Assembly: GCF_004353915.1 (NCBI RefSeq)
Contig: NZ_SMRP01000001.1
Location: 279,593-343,592, forward strand
DNA length: 64,000 nt
Origin: Paraburkholderia silviterrae
Lineage (GTDB): Bacteria > Pseudomonadota > Gammaproteobacteria > Burkholderiales > Burkholderiaceae
Reading direction: 5' to 3'
A program made the translations under genes and the position numbers. Under the pieces are notes generated by a model that saw nothing but the letters and a program-made list of their open reading frames with translations, ran no database searches and was not told the origin of the DNA. Numbering within the stretch: position 1 is the first letter of the stretch; the number at the start of each line of letters is the position of its first letter. Below are positions 39,801 to 48,992 of the stretch, piece after piece.

Positions 39801-40686
39801 CGCAATGGCGCGTGTTCAGCTTCTTCGCGTCGAACTGCTTCTTTTCGCGCGCCGCCGCGATCAGCCCTTGTGCTTCGTCGATGCCTGCGCGCCACGGCGC
39901 CTTGAGGGCTTCGAGCGCCTCTTGCGCCCGGGTGCGGGCGTCGAGCAGCGCCGCCTCGGGCGTTGGCGCCTCGGGCAGCAGGTCCGCGTGCGCAAGCAGC
40001 CCGCGAATCGCACCGTGCAAGTCGTCTGGACTCCCAAACCAGGCACGGACTTCTTTCGCGCTCTGCGCATCGAGCGGCGCCATGAAGGTGCGCCAGTAGT
40101 CGCGCACGACTTCGGCACGCAGCTCGGTCTGGTCCGTCTCCAGCGTCTGCGAAAAGAGGCTGTCGCTATCGAACGCGTGCTCACTGAGCATGCGGTTGCA
40201 CCAGCCATGGATCGTCGAGACGGCAGCCTCGTCCATCCATTCGGCGGCAAGCTGCAGCCGCCGCGCGCAAGCGGGCCACCGATCCGGCGCGTACTCTTCC
40301 CGCAAGTCGTATAGCAGATCCTCGCCGGGCGAGCGCAGCGGCACGTCTTCGGGCAGCGCGCGGAAATACTCGGCCGCTTCGATCAAACGCGCGCGAATGC
40401 GCTCGCGCAACTCTTTCGTGGCGGCGTCCGTGAAGGTCACCACGAGAATCTCGGGGGGCGTGAGCGGGTGCATGCCCTCATGCGCCTCCGCCGTTTCGTC
40501 GTGCTCGAGTTCATCGTCGCCATGCCCCGCGCTCTGGCCACGATGGCCCAGCACGAGACGCACGTACAGCATCGCAATCGTGAACGTCTTGCCAGTGCCC
40601 GCGCTCGCTTCGATCAGGCGGCTGCCATACAGGGGGAAGCGCAATGGCTCCAGCACGTCGGCAATCATGTCGTCTGCCGGGGTCAT
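36832..40686 (-). CDS. recB: Exodeoxyribonuclease V subunit beta (RecB)
   Basis: The 3'-5' helicase and nuclease subunit of RecBCD. The protein has 1284 residues. Walker A EASAGTGKT covers residues 26-34, with later superfamily 1 motifs VALIDEFQDTDPVQYQIFD, ILIGDPKQAIYAFRGAD and VTIHKSKGLEYPLVFLP. The C-terminal nuclease domain shows GFIDLVFIHEGRYYVADYKS, with the Asp and Asp-x-Lys metal and catalytic residues. An acidic insert (GHGDDELEHDETAEAHEG) sits at about residues 53-70. Its ends overlap recC and recD by ATGA, so translation of the three subunits is linked. Confidence 0.96.
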   Translation of the reverse strand: MTPADDMIADVLEPLRFPLYGSRLIEASAGTGKTFTIAMLYVRLVLGHRGQSAGHGDDELEHDETAEAHEGMHPLTPPEILVVTFTDAATKELRERIRARLIEAAEYFRALPEDVPLRSPGEDLLYDLREEYAPDRWPACARRLQLAAEWMDEAAVSTIHGWCNRMLSEHAFDSDSLFSQTLETDQTELRAEVVRDYWRTFMAPLDAQSAKEVRAWFGSPDDLHGAIRGLLAHADLLPEAPTPEAALLDARTRAQEALEALKAPWRAGIDEAQGLIAAAREKKQFDAKKLNTRHCETWFGKLREWANDPQSTHPGFKDDAAVWTRLTPAGLAEIWKDGAPPAHACFCAMETLREALAARPEAKLPILCHAARWVAHRFEQEEARRSQMGFDDLLTRLLAALKKPNGPRLAEIIRKQYPVALIDEFQDTDPVQYQIFDAVYDIEANRSETAIILIGDPKQAIYAFRGADIYTYLRARRACAGRLYTLKKNFRSTRAMVDAVNRCFEAAELRPEGSGAFLFRGAQGETNALPFVAADAHGRADELEAAGKALAALNVWWLPATEDGKPLSKTAYFASMAASCATEMVRFLNLGQAQQAGFEGEHGLRPLRPADMAVLVNNRDEARAIRDALAQRGVRSVYLSDRDSVYQTPQAEELRYWLGACAEPDDGRLVRSALATASLGLGWSELDALGHDEIAWEARVLQFRGYREVWRKKGVLPMLRRLLNDFHVPQRLLWQSAASGLNGERALTNLLHLAELLQQASTQLDGEHALIRYLDEQREDEGAGGGGDARQLRLESDAGLVQVVTIHKSKGLEYPLVFLPFACAHRAVKADDVPFKWHDEDGDLRVTLEADPRVLEQADRERLGEDLRKLYVALTRARYATWIGYAPVQSVESSAFGYLVGGGAALPADQSATLLETLRGSCTDIAVAQAPEPGNEVFAQQGPGAVRGRARTFPRRTRIPWWIASYSSLKTVEGAQDAFAAHAEEEARTAPDTRGEDVFLELLGASAPADDDAALAVPEANAIAPADAPMHGFARGADAGSFLHELMEWVANEGFAEIAQDKEGARLRDMIARRCSMRGWDRWIDTLTQWMREFISMPLHLPAFDGEAVPPVVLAALDKSSYMAEMEFWVAVHKVDTQELDALVTALTLDGAARPPLDAARLNGMLKGFIDLVFIHEGRYYVADYKSNWLGPDDASYTAAKMRSQILHSRYELQYVLYLFALHRLLKSRLPDYDYDRHVGGAVYMFLRGGHAPSQGLHCERPPRELIEQLDALFAHHGALEDAV

Positions 40687-43600
40687 GCGGTTTCTCCAGC
40701 GGAGTCGGCTGCGTTGGGGGCGGCACGGTCGGGCTTCGATGAAGCAAGCGGCGCGCGCTGCACCGGCTGCAGCAATGTGGTTGCTAGCGCAACGAATTCG
40801 TCGCTTTCAACGAGCGCATCGAAATCGGCAAATGCCCTGCGCAGATAGGGATTGGTCTCGCGCTCGCCGGGCATGCGCATAGCGCCCTCGTACGCCGTGC
40901 GCGCAGCGTCCCACGCCTCGGCCGGCACCGTCCCGTGCGCAGCGCCGAAATCGACTGGCAGCTTGCGCAGCCACGCAAACGCGGTCTTCACGGCCAGCGG
41001 AAGCGGCCGCCGCCCGCCTTCGTCCCAGGCCGCGAGCAGCGCGAGCAGCCACGCGCGCGCGACGGGCGGCGCCACGGGCGCGAACTCCGCCACGCCCACC
41101 TTGCTCACGATCACCGTCGTGACCTCGCCCGCCGCCAGTTGCGCGGCGACATGCGCGACCCAGTAAGCGACGAGACGCTCGCCGCGATATTTGTTGTCCT
41201 TCACGAGCGTGCCGGCATCGAGAATGACGCGCCCCAGTGCGCCGCCCTCGCCTTCGCGGATGTCGTCGATCCAGTCCTGAATCGCGAGCGTGCGCCCATC
41301 GATCTGCGCATCGAGGCGTATTTCGTATTGGCGCGCGAGCGACGTGGGCCAGCGCGCGAGCGCCTTGCGATATTCGCCGAACAGGTCCTGCATCGGAGCG
41401 AGCAATTCTTCGCCGATGACTTCGCCGAAACCGCCCGCCGCGAGGTCGCCGCTGCGGTGCATGCGTTCGAGCCGCGCGCGCGCCGCCGTATCGAGATCGG
41501 CAACGCCTTGCTCCATCGCACTCAACTGCGCGCGGATCAATTCGCCCTGCAACTGCCACGCCTGCAGCGCATCCACTTCGAAGGGCTCGTGATTCTCACT
41601 CGCCTCGTCCTGCATTTCGAGTCCCACGCGCAGACGCTGGCGAAAGAAGCTGCGCACCGGATCGCGCAGGAATTCGCCCAGCTCGCGCACGGAAAGCGGC
41701 TCGTCGCGCTCGGACGCGGGCAATGATGCGCCCGCCTGCGCCGCGCCGGCCAACGGCGCGGGGCGGCTCCATTCGTGCGCGTAGGTATAGAGCGTCGCGC
41801 TGCGCGGATCGGCGGGAAAATAGTCGGGGCTGAAGGGCTGCAGCCGATGCTCGATCGTCAACGCATCGAGCAGCGCGTGAGGCGCTCCGTCCTGTTCATC
41901 CTCTTCGTGCTCCAGCCGCCAGCCGGCCTTCAGATGGTCGCGCAACTGCCCGACGAGCACCGAGGGCGGCCGTGGCGTATTGTCGGTCACGCTGCGGCCC
42001 ACCCACGAAACATGCAGATGATCGCGCGCGGAAAGCAGCGCTTCGAGAAACAGGTAGCGGTCGTCCTCGCGCCGCGAGCGGTCACCAGGCCGATAGTCGC
42101 GCCGCATCAGGTCGAAATCGAGTGGCGTGCGGCTGCGCGGATAGTCGCCGTCGTTCATGCCCAGCAGGCAGACATAGCGAAACGGAATCGCGCGCATCGG
42201 CATGAGCGTCGCGAACGTCACCGCGCCCGCGAAAAAGCGCTGCGCGAGACCACCGCCGTCGAGCTGCCCGAGCCAGTTCTCCGCGACGATCGCGAGCGGC
42301 AGCGCTTGCGTGAGCGCGGCTTCGCTACACGCCTCGCGCCACGTTTGCAGCGCGTTGTCGAGACGTTCCAGCGTATAGGCGTCCTCGCCTTCATCGGCGG
42401 CGAAGAACGTGGCCTTCAACGCGCGCAGGCGCTCGCACCAGACGTCGACGCTGGCCGGCTCGCGCAGCGTGCGCCATGCATGGTCGAGCGCATCGACGAG
42501 ACGCGTGAGCGGCCCGAGCAACGCGGCGTCGAGGCCGCCGATTTCGGCGTACGGCTCGATGCCGCGCCACGTGCCAGAGCGGTCTCCCGCCGCGTAGCCG
42601 AGCAGCATGCGCCGCAGCCCGAAAGCCCAGCTGTTTGGCGCACTCGCATCTTCGCCTTGCGGCAGCCCCAGGCTTGCGCGCTGCTCGCCATGCAGGCCCC
42701 AGCGGATATTCGCGCCGTCGATCCAGTTGCGCAGCGTGGGCACGTCCTCGGCCTCGATGCCAAAGCGCGCGCGCACGGCAGGCACTTCGAGCAGGTCGAG
42801 CACGTCGCTCACCGTCACGCGCGCGTGAGGCAGCGAGAGCAGCATTTCCAGCGCGCCAATCAGCGGATCGAACGCACGTTGCGCGCGGTCCGCAATGCTG
42901 AACGGGATGTAGCGCGGATCGTCGTTCTCGACGAGGCCGAACACGGCCTGAATATGCGGCGTGTAGACCTCGATATCGGGCACCATGACGATCACGTCGC
43001 GCGGCCGCAAGGCCGGGTCCGCCGCGAATGCCGCAAGCAGCCGGTCGTACAGGATCTCTACTTCGCGCTGCGCACTGTGTGCTACATGGAAACGGACCGA
43101 CTCGTCCACCTGCGGGTCGACCGCGGGCCAATGCTCGCGCGTTTCGGGCAAGGGCCGCAGATCGCGAATGTCGTCCTGCAATTGCTGCAAAAGCGTCTGC
43201 GCGTCGGCGCCATCGAACAGATCGATGCGCTGGCCAATGCGCGTGAAATGCGGCGTGTAGGACTCGCGCGCTTCGTCGCTATCGTATTCGTCGAGCAGGC
43301 CGATGAAGTCGCGCCCCTGCTTGCCCCATGCCGCCAGCAAGGGCTGCGCGTGCAGATGCAGTTGCGACTCGTCGAGTATGGCGGGCGCGCCCGCACGGCG
43401 GCGCTGGCGCGCGTGCCGCGCGCGCAGCAGATCCTGGTCGGCGACGATGTCGGCCCAGTAATGCATGCAGGGGTTGTGCACGCACAGCAGCACCTGGCTC
43501 CAGCGCGCGAGCGCGGCAAGCACTTCGAGCGACTGGCGTGGCAGGCTCGAAATGCCGAACACAACAAGGCGGCGCGGCAGAGCGCGCGGACGCGCATCGC

Positions 43601-44288
43601 CCTCCTGCCATGCCTGTGCGCGCGCCATGAAGCGCTCGTGCACGGCGGCGCGGCCCGTCAGCGCCGCCTCACTGCCTTGCGGCGCGCTCGCGCTCACGTC
43701 GGCCAGCAGCGCGCGCCAGAGCGCGGCCTGCCAGCGGGCGTCGTCGGCGAGCGGCACGCGGTTGTTGCGCGCGTCGATCACGACGTCGTCGTGCGCGGCC
43801 CATGCGGCGAGCCAGTCGGCGCGATAGACCTGGTACTGGTCGAACAGATCGGCCACGCGCTGCGCGAGCTGGAAGCACTTGCGCTGCTCCTCGTCGTTCG
43901 CCATGAAGCGCTTGAGCGGCTCATAGCCGGGCGTGTCGAGCAGCGCGGGCAGCATGCGCATGAGACGCCAGACGAGGCGCGATTTGTCGAACGGAGAAAC
44001 GGGTGGCACCGCGTCCTCGCCCAGCACGGCGCGATACACCGCCCAAAGAAAGCGTGACGGCAGCGACATTTCGAGCGCCGCCGCGATGCCGCAGCCGCCG
44101 TCCTCGGGGTCGGCCGCAAACGCTAGCTTGAGCCACTGCGCAATGCCATTGCTCTGCACGAGCAACATTTCCTTTTCGAGCGGCGCGATGGGGTGCTGGC
44201 CGATCCATTGCACGATCAGGTCGCGCAGGCGCTCGGGCTCGTTGCCGTGAACGAGCATCAGCCCCGCGGGCAATTCGCGCGCGCTCAA
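40683..44288 (-). CDS. recC: Exodeoxyribonuclease V subunit gamma (RecC)
   Basis: Chi-recognition and scaffold subunit of RecBCD, 1201 residues. It opens with LMLVHGNEPERLRDLIVQWI and contains the family segments VQSNGIAQWLKLAFA, PRRLVVFGISSLPRQSLEVL, DVIVMVPDIEVYTPHIQAVFG and FRYVCLLGMNDGDYPRSRTP. The dead helicase-like domains have no Walker A site, as expected for RecC. The start is TTG at 44288, with AAGGAGT upstream. It is the first gene of the operon; the low-efficiency start may limit the amount made. Confidence 0.95.
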   Translation of the reverse strand: MSARELPAGLMLVHGNEPERLRDLIVQWIGQHPIAPLEKEMLLVQSNGIAQWLKLAFAADPEDGGCGIAAALEMSLPSRFLWAVYRAVLGEDAVPPVSPFDKSRLVWRLMRMLPALLDTPGYEPLKRFMANDEEQRKCFQLAQRVADLFDQYQVYRADWLAAWAAHDDVVIDARNNRVPLADDARWQAALWRALLADVSASAPQGSEAALTGRAAVHERFMARAQAWQEGDARPRALPRRLVVFGISSLPRQSLEVLAALARWSQVLLCVHNPCMHYWADIVADQDLLRARHARQRRRAGAPAILDESQLHLHAQPLLAAWGKQGRDFIGLLDEYDSDEARESYTPHFTRIGQRIDLFDGADAQTLLQQLQDDIRDLRPLPETREHWPAVDPQVDESVRFHVAHSAQREVEILYDRLLAAFAADPALRPRDVIVMVPDIEVYTPHIQAVFGLVENDDPRYIPFSIADRAQRAFDPLIGALEMLLSLPHARVTVSDVLDLLEVPAVRARFGIEAEDVPTLRNWIDGANIRWGLHGEQRASLGLPQGEDASAPNSWAFGLRRMLLGYAAGDRSGTWRGIEPYAEIGGLDAALLGPLTRLVDALDHAWRTLREPASVDVWCERLRALKATFFAADEGEDAYTLERLDNALQTWREACSEAALTQALPLAIVAENWLGQLDGGGLAQRFFAGAVTFATLMPMRAIPFRYVCLLGMNDGDYPRSRTPLDFDLMRRDYRPGDRSRREDDRYLFLEALLSARDHLHVSWVGRSVTDNTPRPPSVLVGQLRDHLKAGWRLEHEEDEQDGAPHALLDALTIEHRLQPFSPDYFPADPRSATLYTYAHEWSRPAPLAGAAQAGASLPASERDEPLSVRELGEFLRDPVRSFFRQRLRVGLEMQDEASENHEPFEVDALQAWQLQGELIRAQLSAMEQGVADLDTAARARLERMHRSGDLAAGGFGEVIGEELLAPMQDLFGEYRKALARWPTSLARQYEIRLDAQIDGRTLAIQDWIDDIREGEGGALGRVILDAGTLVKDNKYRGERLVAYWVAHVAAQLAAGEVTTVIVSKVGVAEFAPVAPPVARAWLLALLAAWDEGGRRPLPLAVKTAFAWLRKLPVDFGAAHGTVPAEAWDAARTAYEGAMRMPGERETNPYLRRAFADFDALVESDEFVALATTLLQPVQRAPLASSKPDRAAPNAADSAGETA

Positions 44289-44525
44289 GGGCGGACTCCT
44301 TGCGGGACGCGGGCGGCATGGCCGCCGTGATCGATTGCGGAGCGTTGTGAGCGAGGTTCAAGCGTGAGGAATGCGGCCATGTCGCCTGGTGATGTCTGTT
44401 GCCGATAAGAAACCTGATGTGCCGCGCGCACTTTCCGATACGAAACCAAAGGGAAATCGATGCAAAGCGCGGCGCGGGCCGGCTGTGCAGGCCGGTCCGA
44501 AGCGACATGTTACGACATTGGCGCC

Positions 44526-45653
44526 TCAGCCGAGGCGGGTTCCCGCGGCGGGATCGAAGAAATGCAGGCGCGCCGCCGGCAAGCGTACGGCAATGCGCTC
44601 GCCGCGTGCGGGACGCACCTCGTGCGGCAGGCGCACGACCACTTCGTTGCTGCCCCAGCGGCCATGCGCGAGATTGTCCGCGCCAAGCAGCTCGCAGGTC
44701 TCCACTTCGACGGAGGCGGGCTCGCCCGCCTCCGGCTGCCCACTGCCGTTGTTGCCACTATTGCCATTGCCGTGCATGTGCTCGGGGCGCACGCCCAGCA
44801 CACATTCGCGTCCCGGCTGCAGCGCCGCGCGCAAGCCGCCCGGGAACTGCTCCATCGGCAGCGGCAGTTGCGGGCCCATGCCCGCCGTCTCGAAGCGCTG
44901 GCCATCCGCGCTCACGCGGCCGCGCAGCAGATTCATTGCCGGCGATCCGATGAAGCTCGCCACGAACATCGACGCGGGCCGGTCGTACACCTCGCCGGGC
45001 GTGCCGATCTGCTCGGCGCGCCCGCCGTTGAGCACGATCACGCGCTGCGCGAGCGTCATCGCCTCGATCTGGTCGTGCGTGACATACAGGCTCGTCGTGC
45101 GCAGGCGCGCATGCAGCCGCTGGATCTCGAGGCGCATCTGCACGCGCAGCTTCGCGTCGAGATTCGAAAGCGGTTCGTCGAAGAGGAACACCGAAGGCTC
45201 GCGCACGATGGCCCGTCCCATCGCCACGCGCTGGCGCTGCCCGCCCGAAAGCTCGCGCGGCTTGCGCTCGAGCAGCGCGCCGAGCTCGAGGATCTCGGCC
45301 GCAGCCGCCACGCGCGCGTCGATCTCGCGGCGCTCGAGCCCCTGCAGTCTGAGGCTGTAGCCCATGTTGCGCGCCACCGTCATATGCGGATACAGCGCGT
45401 AGTTCTGAAACACCATCGCGATGTCGCGGTCCTTCGGCTCCATGCGATTGACCACCTTGCCGCCAATCTCGATCTCGCCCGAGCTCACGCTCTCGAGCCC
45501 CGCCACCATGCGCAGCAGCGTGGATTTCCCGCAGCCGGAAGGCCCCACGAGCACCATGAATTCGCCGTCCGCCACCGCCACGTCGATGCCATGCAGCACC
45601 TGCTGCGCACCGTCGTACGATTTCATCACGCCCCGCATGCTCAATGCCGCCAT
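44526..45653 (-). CDS. ugpC: sn-Glycerol-3-phosphate ABC transporter ATPase (UgpC)
   Basis: ATP-binding subunit, 375 residues, of the MalK-like CUT1 group. It has Walker [10 protein letters not shown], the Q-loop [12 protein letters not shown], signature [14 protein letters not shown], Walker [13 protein letters not shown] and the switch His (YVTHDQ). A C-terminal OB-like domain of about 130 residues follows. It carries a Gly/Asn-rich insert ([13 protein letters not shown]) at about residues 292-305, unusual for this family. It lies 103 bases downstream of ugpE, across a repeat-rich gap. It energises uptake of glycerol-3-phosphate or its diesters. Confidence 0.93.
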   Translation of the reverse strand: MAALSMRGVMKSYDGAQQVLHGIDVAVADGEFMVLVGPSGCGKSTLLRMVAGLESVSSGEIEIGGKVVNRMEPKDRDIAMVFQNYALYPHMTVARNMGYSLRLQGLERREIDARVAAAAEILELGALLERKPRELSGGQRQRVAMGRAIVREPSVFLFDEPLSNLDAKLRVQMRLEIQRLHARLRTTSLYVTHDQIEAMTLAQRVIVLNGGRAEQIGTPGEVYDRPASMFVASFIGSPAMNLLRGRVSADGQRFETAGMGPQLPLPMEQFPGGLRAALQPGRECVLGVRPEHMHGNGNSGNNGSGQPEAGEPASVEVETCELLGADNLAHGRWGSNEVVVRLPHEVRPARGERIAVRLPAARLHFFDPAAGTRLG

Positions 45654-45664
45654 ACCGTCTCCCG

Positions 45665-45720
45665 CTTGTTCGTTCGATGTTTCGTTGGCTCTTTTGCTTG
45701 CTCGTTCACTTGTTCGTTCG
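45665..45720. repeat. Degenerate short repeats between ugpE and ugpC
   Basis: A perfect 12-bp direct repeat CTTGTTCGTTCG at 45665-45676 and 45709-45720, with degenerate copies (TTTCGTTGG, GCTCGTTCAC) between. On the coding strand this is a GAACAAG/GAACGAGC ladder placed just before the ugpC ribosome binding site. Confidence 0.7.
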
Positions 45721-45756
45721 CTTTCTGCCCGATGTCCTGGCCTTCATCGTCACGCG

Positions 45757-46602
45757 TCACTTCTCGACATCCACGAGCCCGCGCACGAACCAGCGCTGCA
45801 TCGCGAGCACCACGACTAGCGGCGGCAGCATCGCGATCATCGTCGCGCACATCACGAGATGCCATTGCGTGGCCGCGTCGCCGCTCGCGATCATGCTCTT
45901 GATGCCGACCACGGAAGTCGTCATGGACGCCGTGCTCGACATGAGGATCGGCCACAAGTACTGGTTCCAGCCGTAAATGAACGTGATGACGAAGAGCGAT
46001 GCGATATTGGTCTTCGAAAGCGGCAGCACCACGTCCCAGAAGAAGCGCAGCGGACCCGCGCCGTCGATGCGCGCCGCCTCGATCAGCTCGTTGGGCAGTG
46101 TGAGAAAGAACTGGCGAAACAGAAACGTGGCGGTGGCCGAGGCGATCAGCGGCAGCGTGAGGCCCGCATAGGTGTTGGTGAGATGCAGCGTGGCCGCGAC
46201 CTGCACCGTGGGAAAGATGCGCACTTCCACGGGCAGCATCAGCGTCACGAAAATGAGCCAGAACGAGAGGCGCCGAAACGGGAAGCGGAAGAACACGATC
46301 GCATAGGCGGAAATGATGGAGATGGCGATCTTGCCCACCGAGATCACCAGCGCCGTGATGACGCTGTTGAGCAGCATCTTGCCGAAGGGGCTTGCGGCAT
46401 TGCCCGTACCCACGTTCCAGACCGTTGCCGCGTTCTCCAGCAGATGCGTGCTGGGCACGAGCGAAAGCGGCACCGAGAACACCTCCTGCGCGTTCATCGT
46501 CGCCGCACAAAACGCGACGTAGACAGGAAACGCCACCACGGCCACGCCGGCGAGCAGCATCGCGTGGCAGAAAAGGTTGAAGTATTTGCGGTTCTCGATC
46601 AT
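45757..46602 (-). CDS. ugpE: sn-Glycerol-3-phosphate ABC transporter permease (UgpE)
   Basis: Inner-membrane permease, 281 residues, with six predicted helices of the CUT1 permease type. The cytoplasmic EAA loop reads [20 protein letters not shown]. It begins 7 bases after the ugpA stop, so the two are certainly co-transcribed and pair as a heterodimer. Together with UgpC they move glycerol-3-phosphate across the inner membrane. Confidence 0.93.
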   Translation of the reverse strand: MIENRKYFNLFCHAMLLAGVAVVAFPVYVAFCAATMNAQEVFSVPLSLVPSTHLLENAATVWNVGTGNAASPFGKMLLNSVITALVISVGKIAISIISAYAIVFFRFPFRRLSFWLIFVTLMLPVEVRIFPTVQVAATLHLTNTYAGLTLPLIASATATFLFRQFFLTLPNELIEAARIDGAGPLRFFWDVVLPLSKTNIASLFVITFIYGWNQYLWPILMSSTASMTTSVVGIKSMIASGDAATQWHLVMCATMIAMLPPLVVVLAMQRWFVRGLVDVEK

Positions 46603-46609
46603 AGGTGAC

Positions 46610-47491
46610 CTAGTACTGGACCCGCCGTTCGATGAAGCGGAACTGGAAGATCGTGAGCGCTGTGACGAGCAGCATCAGCACCACGGACTGCGCGCCGGAG
46701 CTGCCGATATCGAGCCCGCGAAAGCCTTCGTCGAAGATCTTGTAGACGAGCGTGCGCGTAGCCTGCCCCGGTCCGCCGCCCGTTGCCGCGTCGATCACTG
46801 GGAAGGTGTCGAAGAGCGCGTAGACCACGTTCACGACGAGCAGAAAGAAGCTCGTAGGCGAAAGCAGCGGCAAGGCAATGCCGAAGAAGCGCCGCACCGG
46901 CCCCGCTCCGTCGATGGCCGCGGCCTCGAAGAGCGACTGCGGAATGGCTTGCAGCCCCGCGTAGAAAAACAGGAAGTTGTAGCTGATCTGCTGCCACACG
47001 GACGCAACCACCACGAGCGTCATGGCCTGCCCCGGATTGAGCGCGTGATTCCATATCACGTGCACGCGCGCGAGCGTGTAAGTCACGAGGCCGATGCTCG
47101 GATTGAAGAGAAAGCCCCAAAGCACCGCCGCGATCACTGGCGCCACCGCGTACGGCCAGATCAGGAAGGTCTGGTAAAAGCGCTTGCCGCGCGTGACGTG
47201 ATGCGCCATGGCGGCGAGCGCGAGAGAAAGCACGAGGCCGCACACGGTCACGAGCGCGGCAAAGACGACCGTCGTCTTGATGGAGTCCAGATACAGCGGG
47301 TCTTTGAACAGGTGTGCGAAATTCGCGAAGCCGACGAATTCCGAGGAGGTGCCGAAGGCGTCTTGGGCCTCGGTGGATTGCAGGAGCGCGACGCCCGCGG
47401 GCCAGAGAAAGAACACGGCCGTGACCGCGAGTTGTGGGCCGACCAGCAGATAAGGCAGCAGGCTCGCGCCGAAACGGGAGCGTTGTTCCAT
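46610..47491 (-). CDS. ugpA: sn-Glycerol-3-phosphate ABC transporter permease (UgpA)
   Basis: Inner-membrane permease, 293 residues, six predicted helices. It opens with [20 protein letters not shown] and has the EAA loop [20 protein letters not shown]. It is the first transporter gene of the operon in this window. The ugpB gene for the periplasmic binding protein, normally directly upstream, is not there; the upstream neighbour is a glycosyltransferase 75 bases away. Confidence 0.93.
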   Translation of the reverse strand: MEQRSRFGASLLPYLLVGPQLAVTAVFFLWPAGVALLQSTEAQDAFGTSSEFVGFANFAHLFKDPLYLDSIKTTVVFAALVTVCGLVLSLALAAMAHHVTRGKRFYQTFLIWPYAVAPVIAAVLWGFLFNPSIGLVTYTLARVHVIWNHALNPGQAMTLVVVASVWQQISYNFLFFYAGLQAIPQSLFEAAAIDGAGPVRRFFGIALPLLSPTSFFLLVVNVVYALFDTFPVIDAATGGGPGQATRTLVYKIFDEGFRGLDIGSSGAQSVVLMLLVTALTIFQFRFIERRVQY

Positions 47492-47566
47492 CGCGTCGAT
47501 CTCCTCGGGTTGCGGCGCCGCACCGGCACGCGCCCCAATTCTAGCCGAGAGTCAAGACACGCCCCC

Positions 47567-48829
47567 TCACGATGCACCACGCGCTGCAATCAGTTCGTCC
47601 ACCACGCTGATCACCTGGCCTGCGGTGATCACTGTCGTGCACTGATAGCGCAGCGCGTCGCCCGCGTGGCGCGGACACCAGCCGAAGTCGCTGTCGAACT
47701 CGACTGTGGTGTCGTTGTAGCAGCTATTGCAACCATGAAAATTGATCACGCGCCACGGCGTATGGAACTCGTTTTTCGGATGCGAAAAACCGCTGATCAT
47801 GACCACAGGCACCCCCACCGCCCAGGCAAGCCAGGACAGGCCACTGCTAAGCCCAACGAAGAAGTCCGCGTGCGCGAGCAGGCTCGCGCGTTCCTGCAGG
47901 GGCCGCGCGCCGGTGAAGTCCTCGGCGCCTTCCGGCATCGTGTTCGGCGCGCCGGGCAAGCCATATTCGCGGTCGCGGTCGATGCACAGCACGCGATAGC
48001 CGCGCGCCTTCAGGTGCGCGACAAGCCCGCGCCAGCCGTCCGGATTGTTCCAGTATTTGCACTGCGCCGACGCCTGTGCTGCGATGCACACATAGGGCTG
48101 CGCCACGGCGCGCGAGTGGTCGGCCATTACGACGTTGGTACGCCGCTCCACCGGCGGCACGCCCAGCAGGTAGGAGGCAAAGTCTTGCAGGCTGCTCACG
48201 CGCGGATCGGTGGGCTGGTGATCGCGGTCGGCATATGGCGAAAAACAGCCCACGCGGTATGTTGCATAGATTGGCTTGCCGCAATCGTCCAGGGTACCGG
48301 AGTCCCCCGGCATTTCCGATACGAAACGCAGCGCCGGATAGCCAGCTTCGAACAGCTCATGCAGCCACGGCCGCATCTGCACGGTCACTGAGCAGCCGTG
48401 CCGCCGCCGAAAGGCCTCGATAGCCGGCACCCACGCGATCGCATCGCCCAGTGCGCCCGAGCCGATCGTCATCCAGACGTGCTTTTCGGCGGCATCGAAT
48501 GCATGGGAGAAGACCTGTCGGGGGCCGTCGAACACCTCCAGCAGGAATCGCACAAAGTATTTGCGGCGGCTCGCCACGATCTCGCCGGCCGCAAGCGCGG
48601 CGTCGAACACGAGGTTCTGCGTGTCGAGATCGACCATGCGCACGCGCCAGCCCGCCACCGGCACATGCACGCGACACCCATAGTTGAAGTCGTAGCGAAT
48701 GCCCTCGGGGCCTTCAAGGCAAGGTGCGTCCACGCGCGCGAAACTCGCCGCGTGGCTGCCACGTTGCGTATCGGAAAACCCGGAAACTTCAGGAGAGGAA
48801 CGCGATTCTGGATGAGCGGATGTATGCAC
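47567..48829 (-). CDS. Autotransporter heptosyltransferase (BAHT/TibC family)
   Basis: Cytosolic enzyme of about 420 residues that adds heptose to Ser residues of self-associating autotransporter adhesins. N-terminal signature EGPEGIRYDFNYGCRV and WRVRMVDLDTQNLVF; then TIGSGALGDAIAWVPAIEAF, which starts the GT9-like core. The C-terminal iron finger is complete: Cys367, Cys370, Cys385 and Cys397 in the C-x2-C-x14-C-x11-C layout. I prefer the GTG at 48829, with AAGG upstream; GTG at 48889 is a weaker alternative. No autotransporter gene lies nearby, so its target must be elsewhere. Confidence 0.87.
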   Translation of the reverse strand: MHTSAHPESRSSPEVSGFSDTQRGSHAASFARVDAPCLEGPEGIRYDFNYGCRVHVPVAGWRVRMVDLDTQNLVFDAALAAGEIVASRRKYFVRFLLEVFDGPRQVFSHAFDAAEKHVWMTIGSGALGDAIAWVPAIEAFRRRHGCSVTVQMRPWLHELFEAGYPALRFVSEMPGDSGTLDDCGKPIYATYRVGCFSPYADRDHQPTDPRVSSLQDFASYLLGVPPVERRTNVVMADHSRAVAQPYVCIAAQASAQCKYWNNPDGWRGLVAHLKARGYRVLCIDRDREYGLPGAPNTMPEGAEDFTGARPLQERASLLAHADFFVGLSSGLSWLAWAVGVPVVMISGFSHPKNEFHTPWRVINFHGCNSCYNDTTVEFDSDFGWCPRHAGDALRYQCTTVITAGQVISVVDELIAARGAS

Positions 48830-48992
48830 CGTGCGGACCTTGTTTGCGTGGCTGCCATATGCGAGACCGACGCGCCAGGCAAAACGCACGGTTGCGTCGC
48901 GTCCGCGATGATAGTGGAGCGCCGCCCCCCCGCGCTGGCACGCAGATCAAGACATCGCCAAATAGCCAGCCCCGCAATGCGCGCTGCGCTCG

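Noticed and set aside
38383..40314. Long plus-strand frame opposite recB (643 residues)
   Set aside because: Complement of the recB codons with no ribosome binding site or domain. Similar shadows lie opposite recC, the cyclase gene, the S10 gene and the glycosyltransferase gene.
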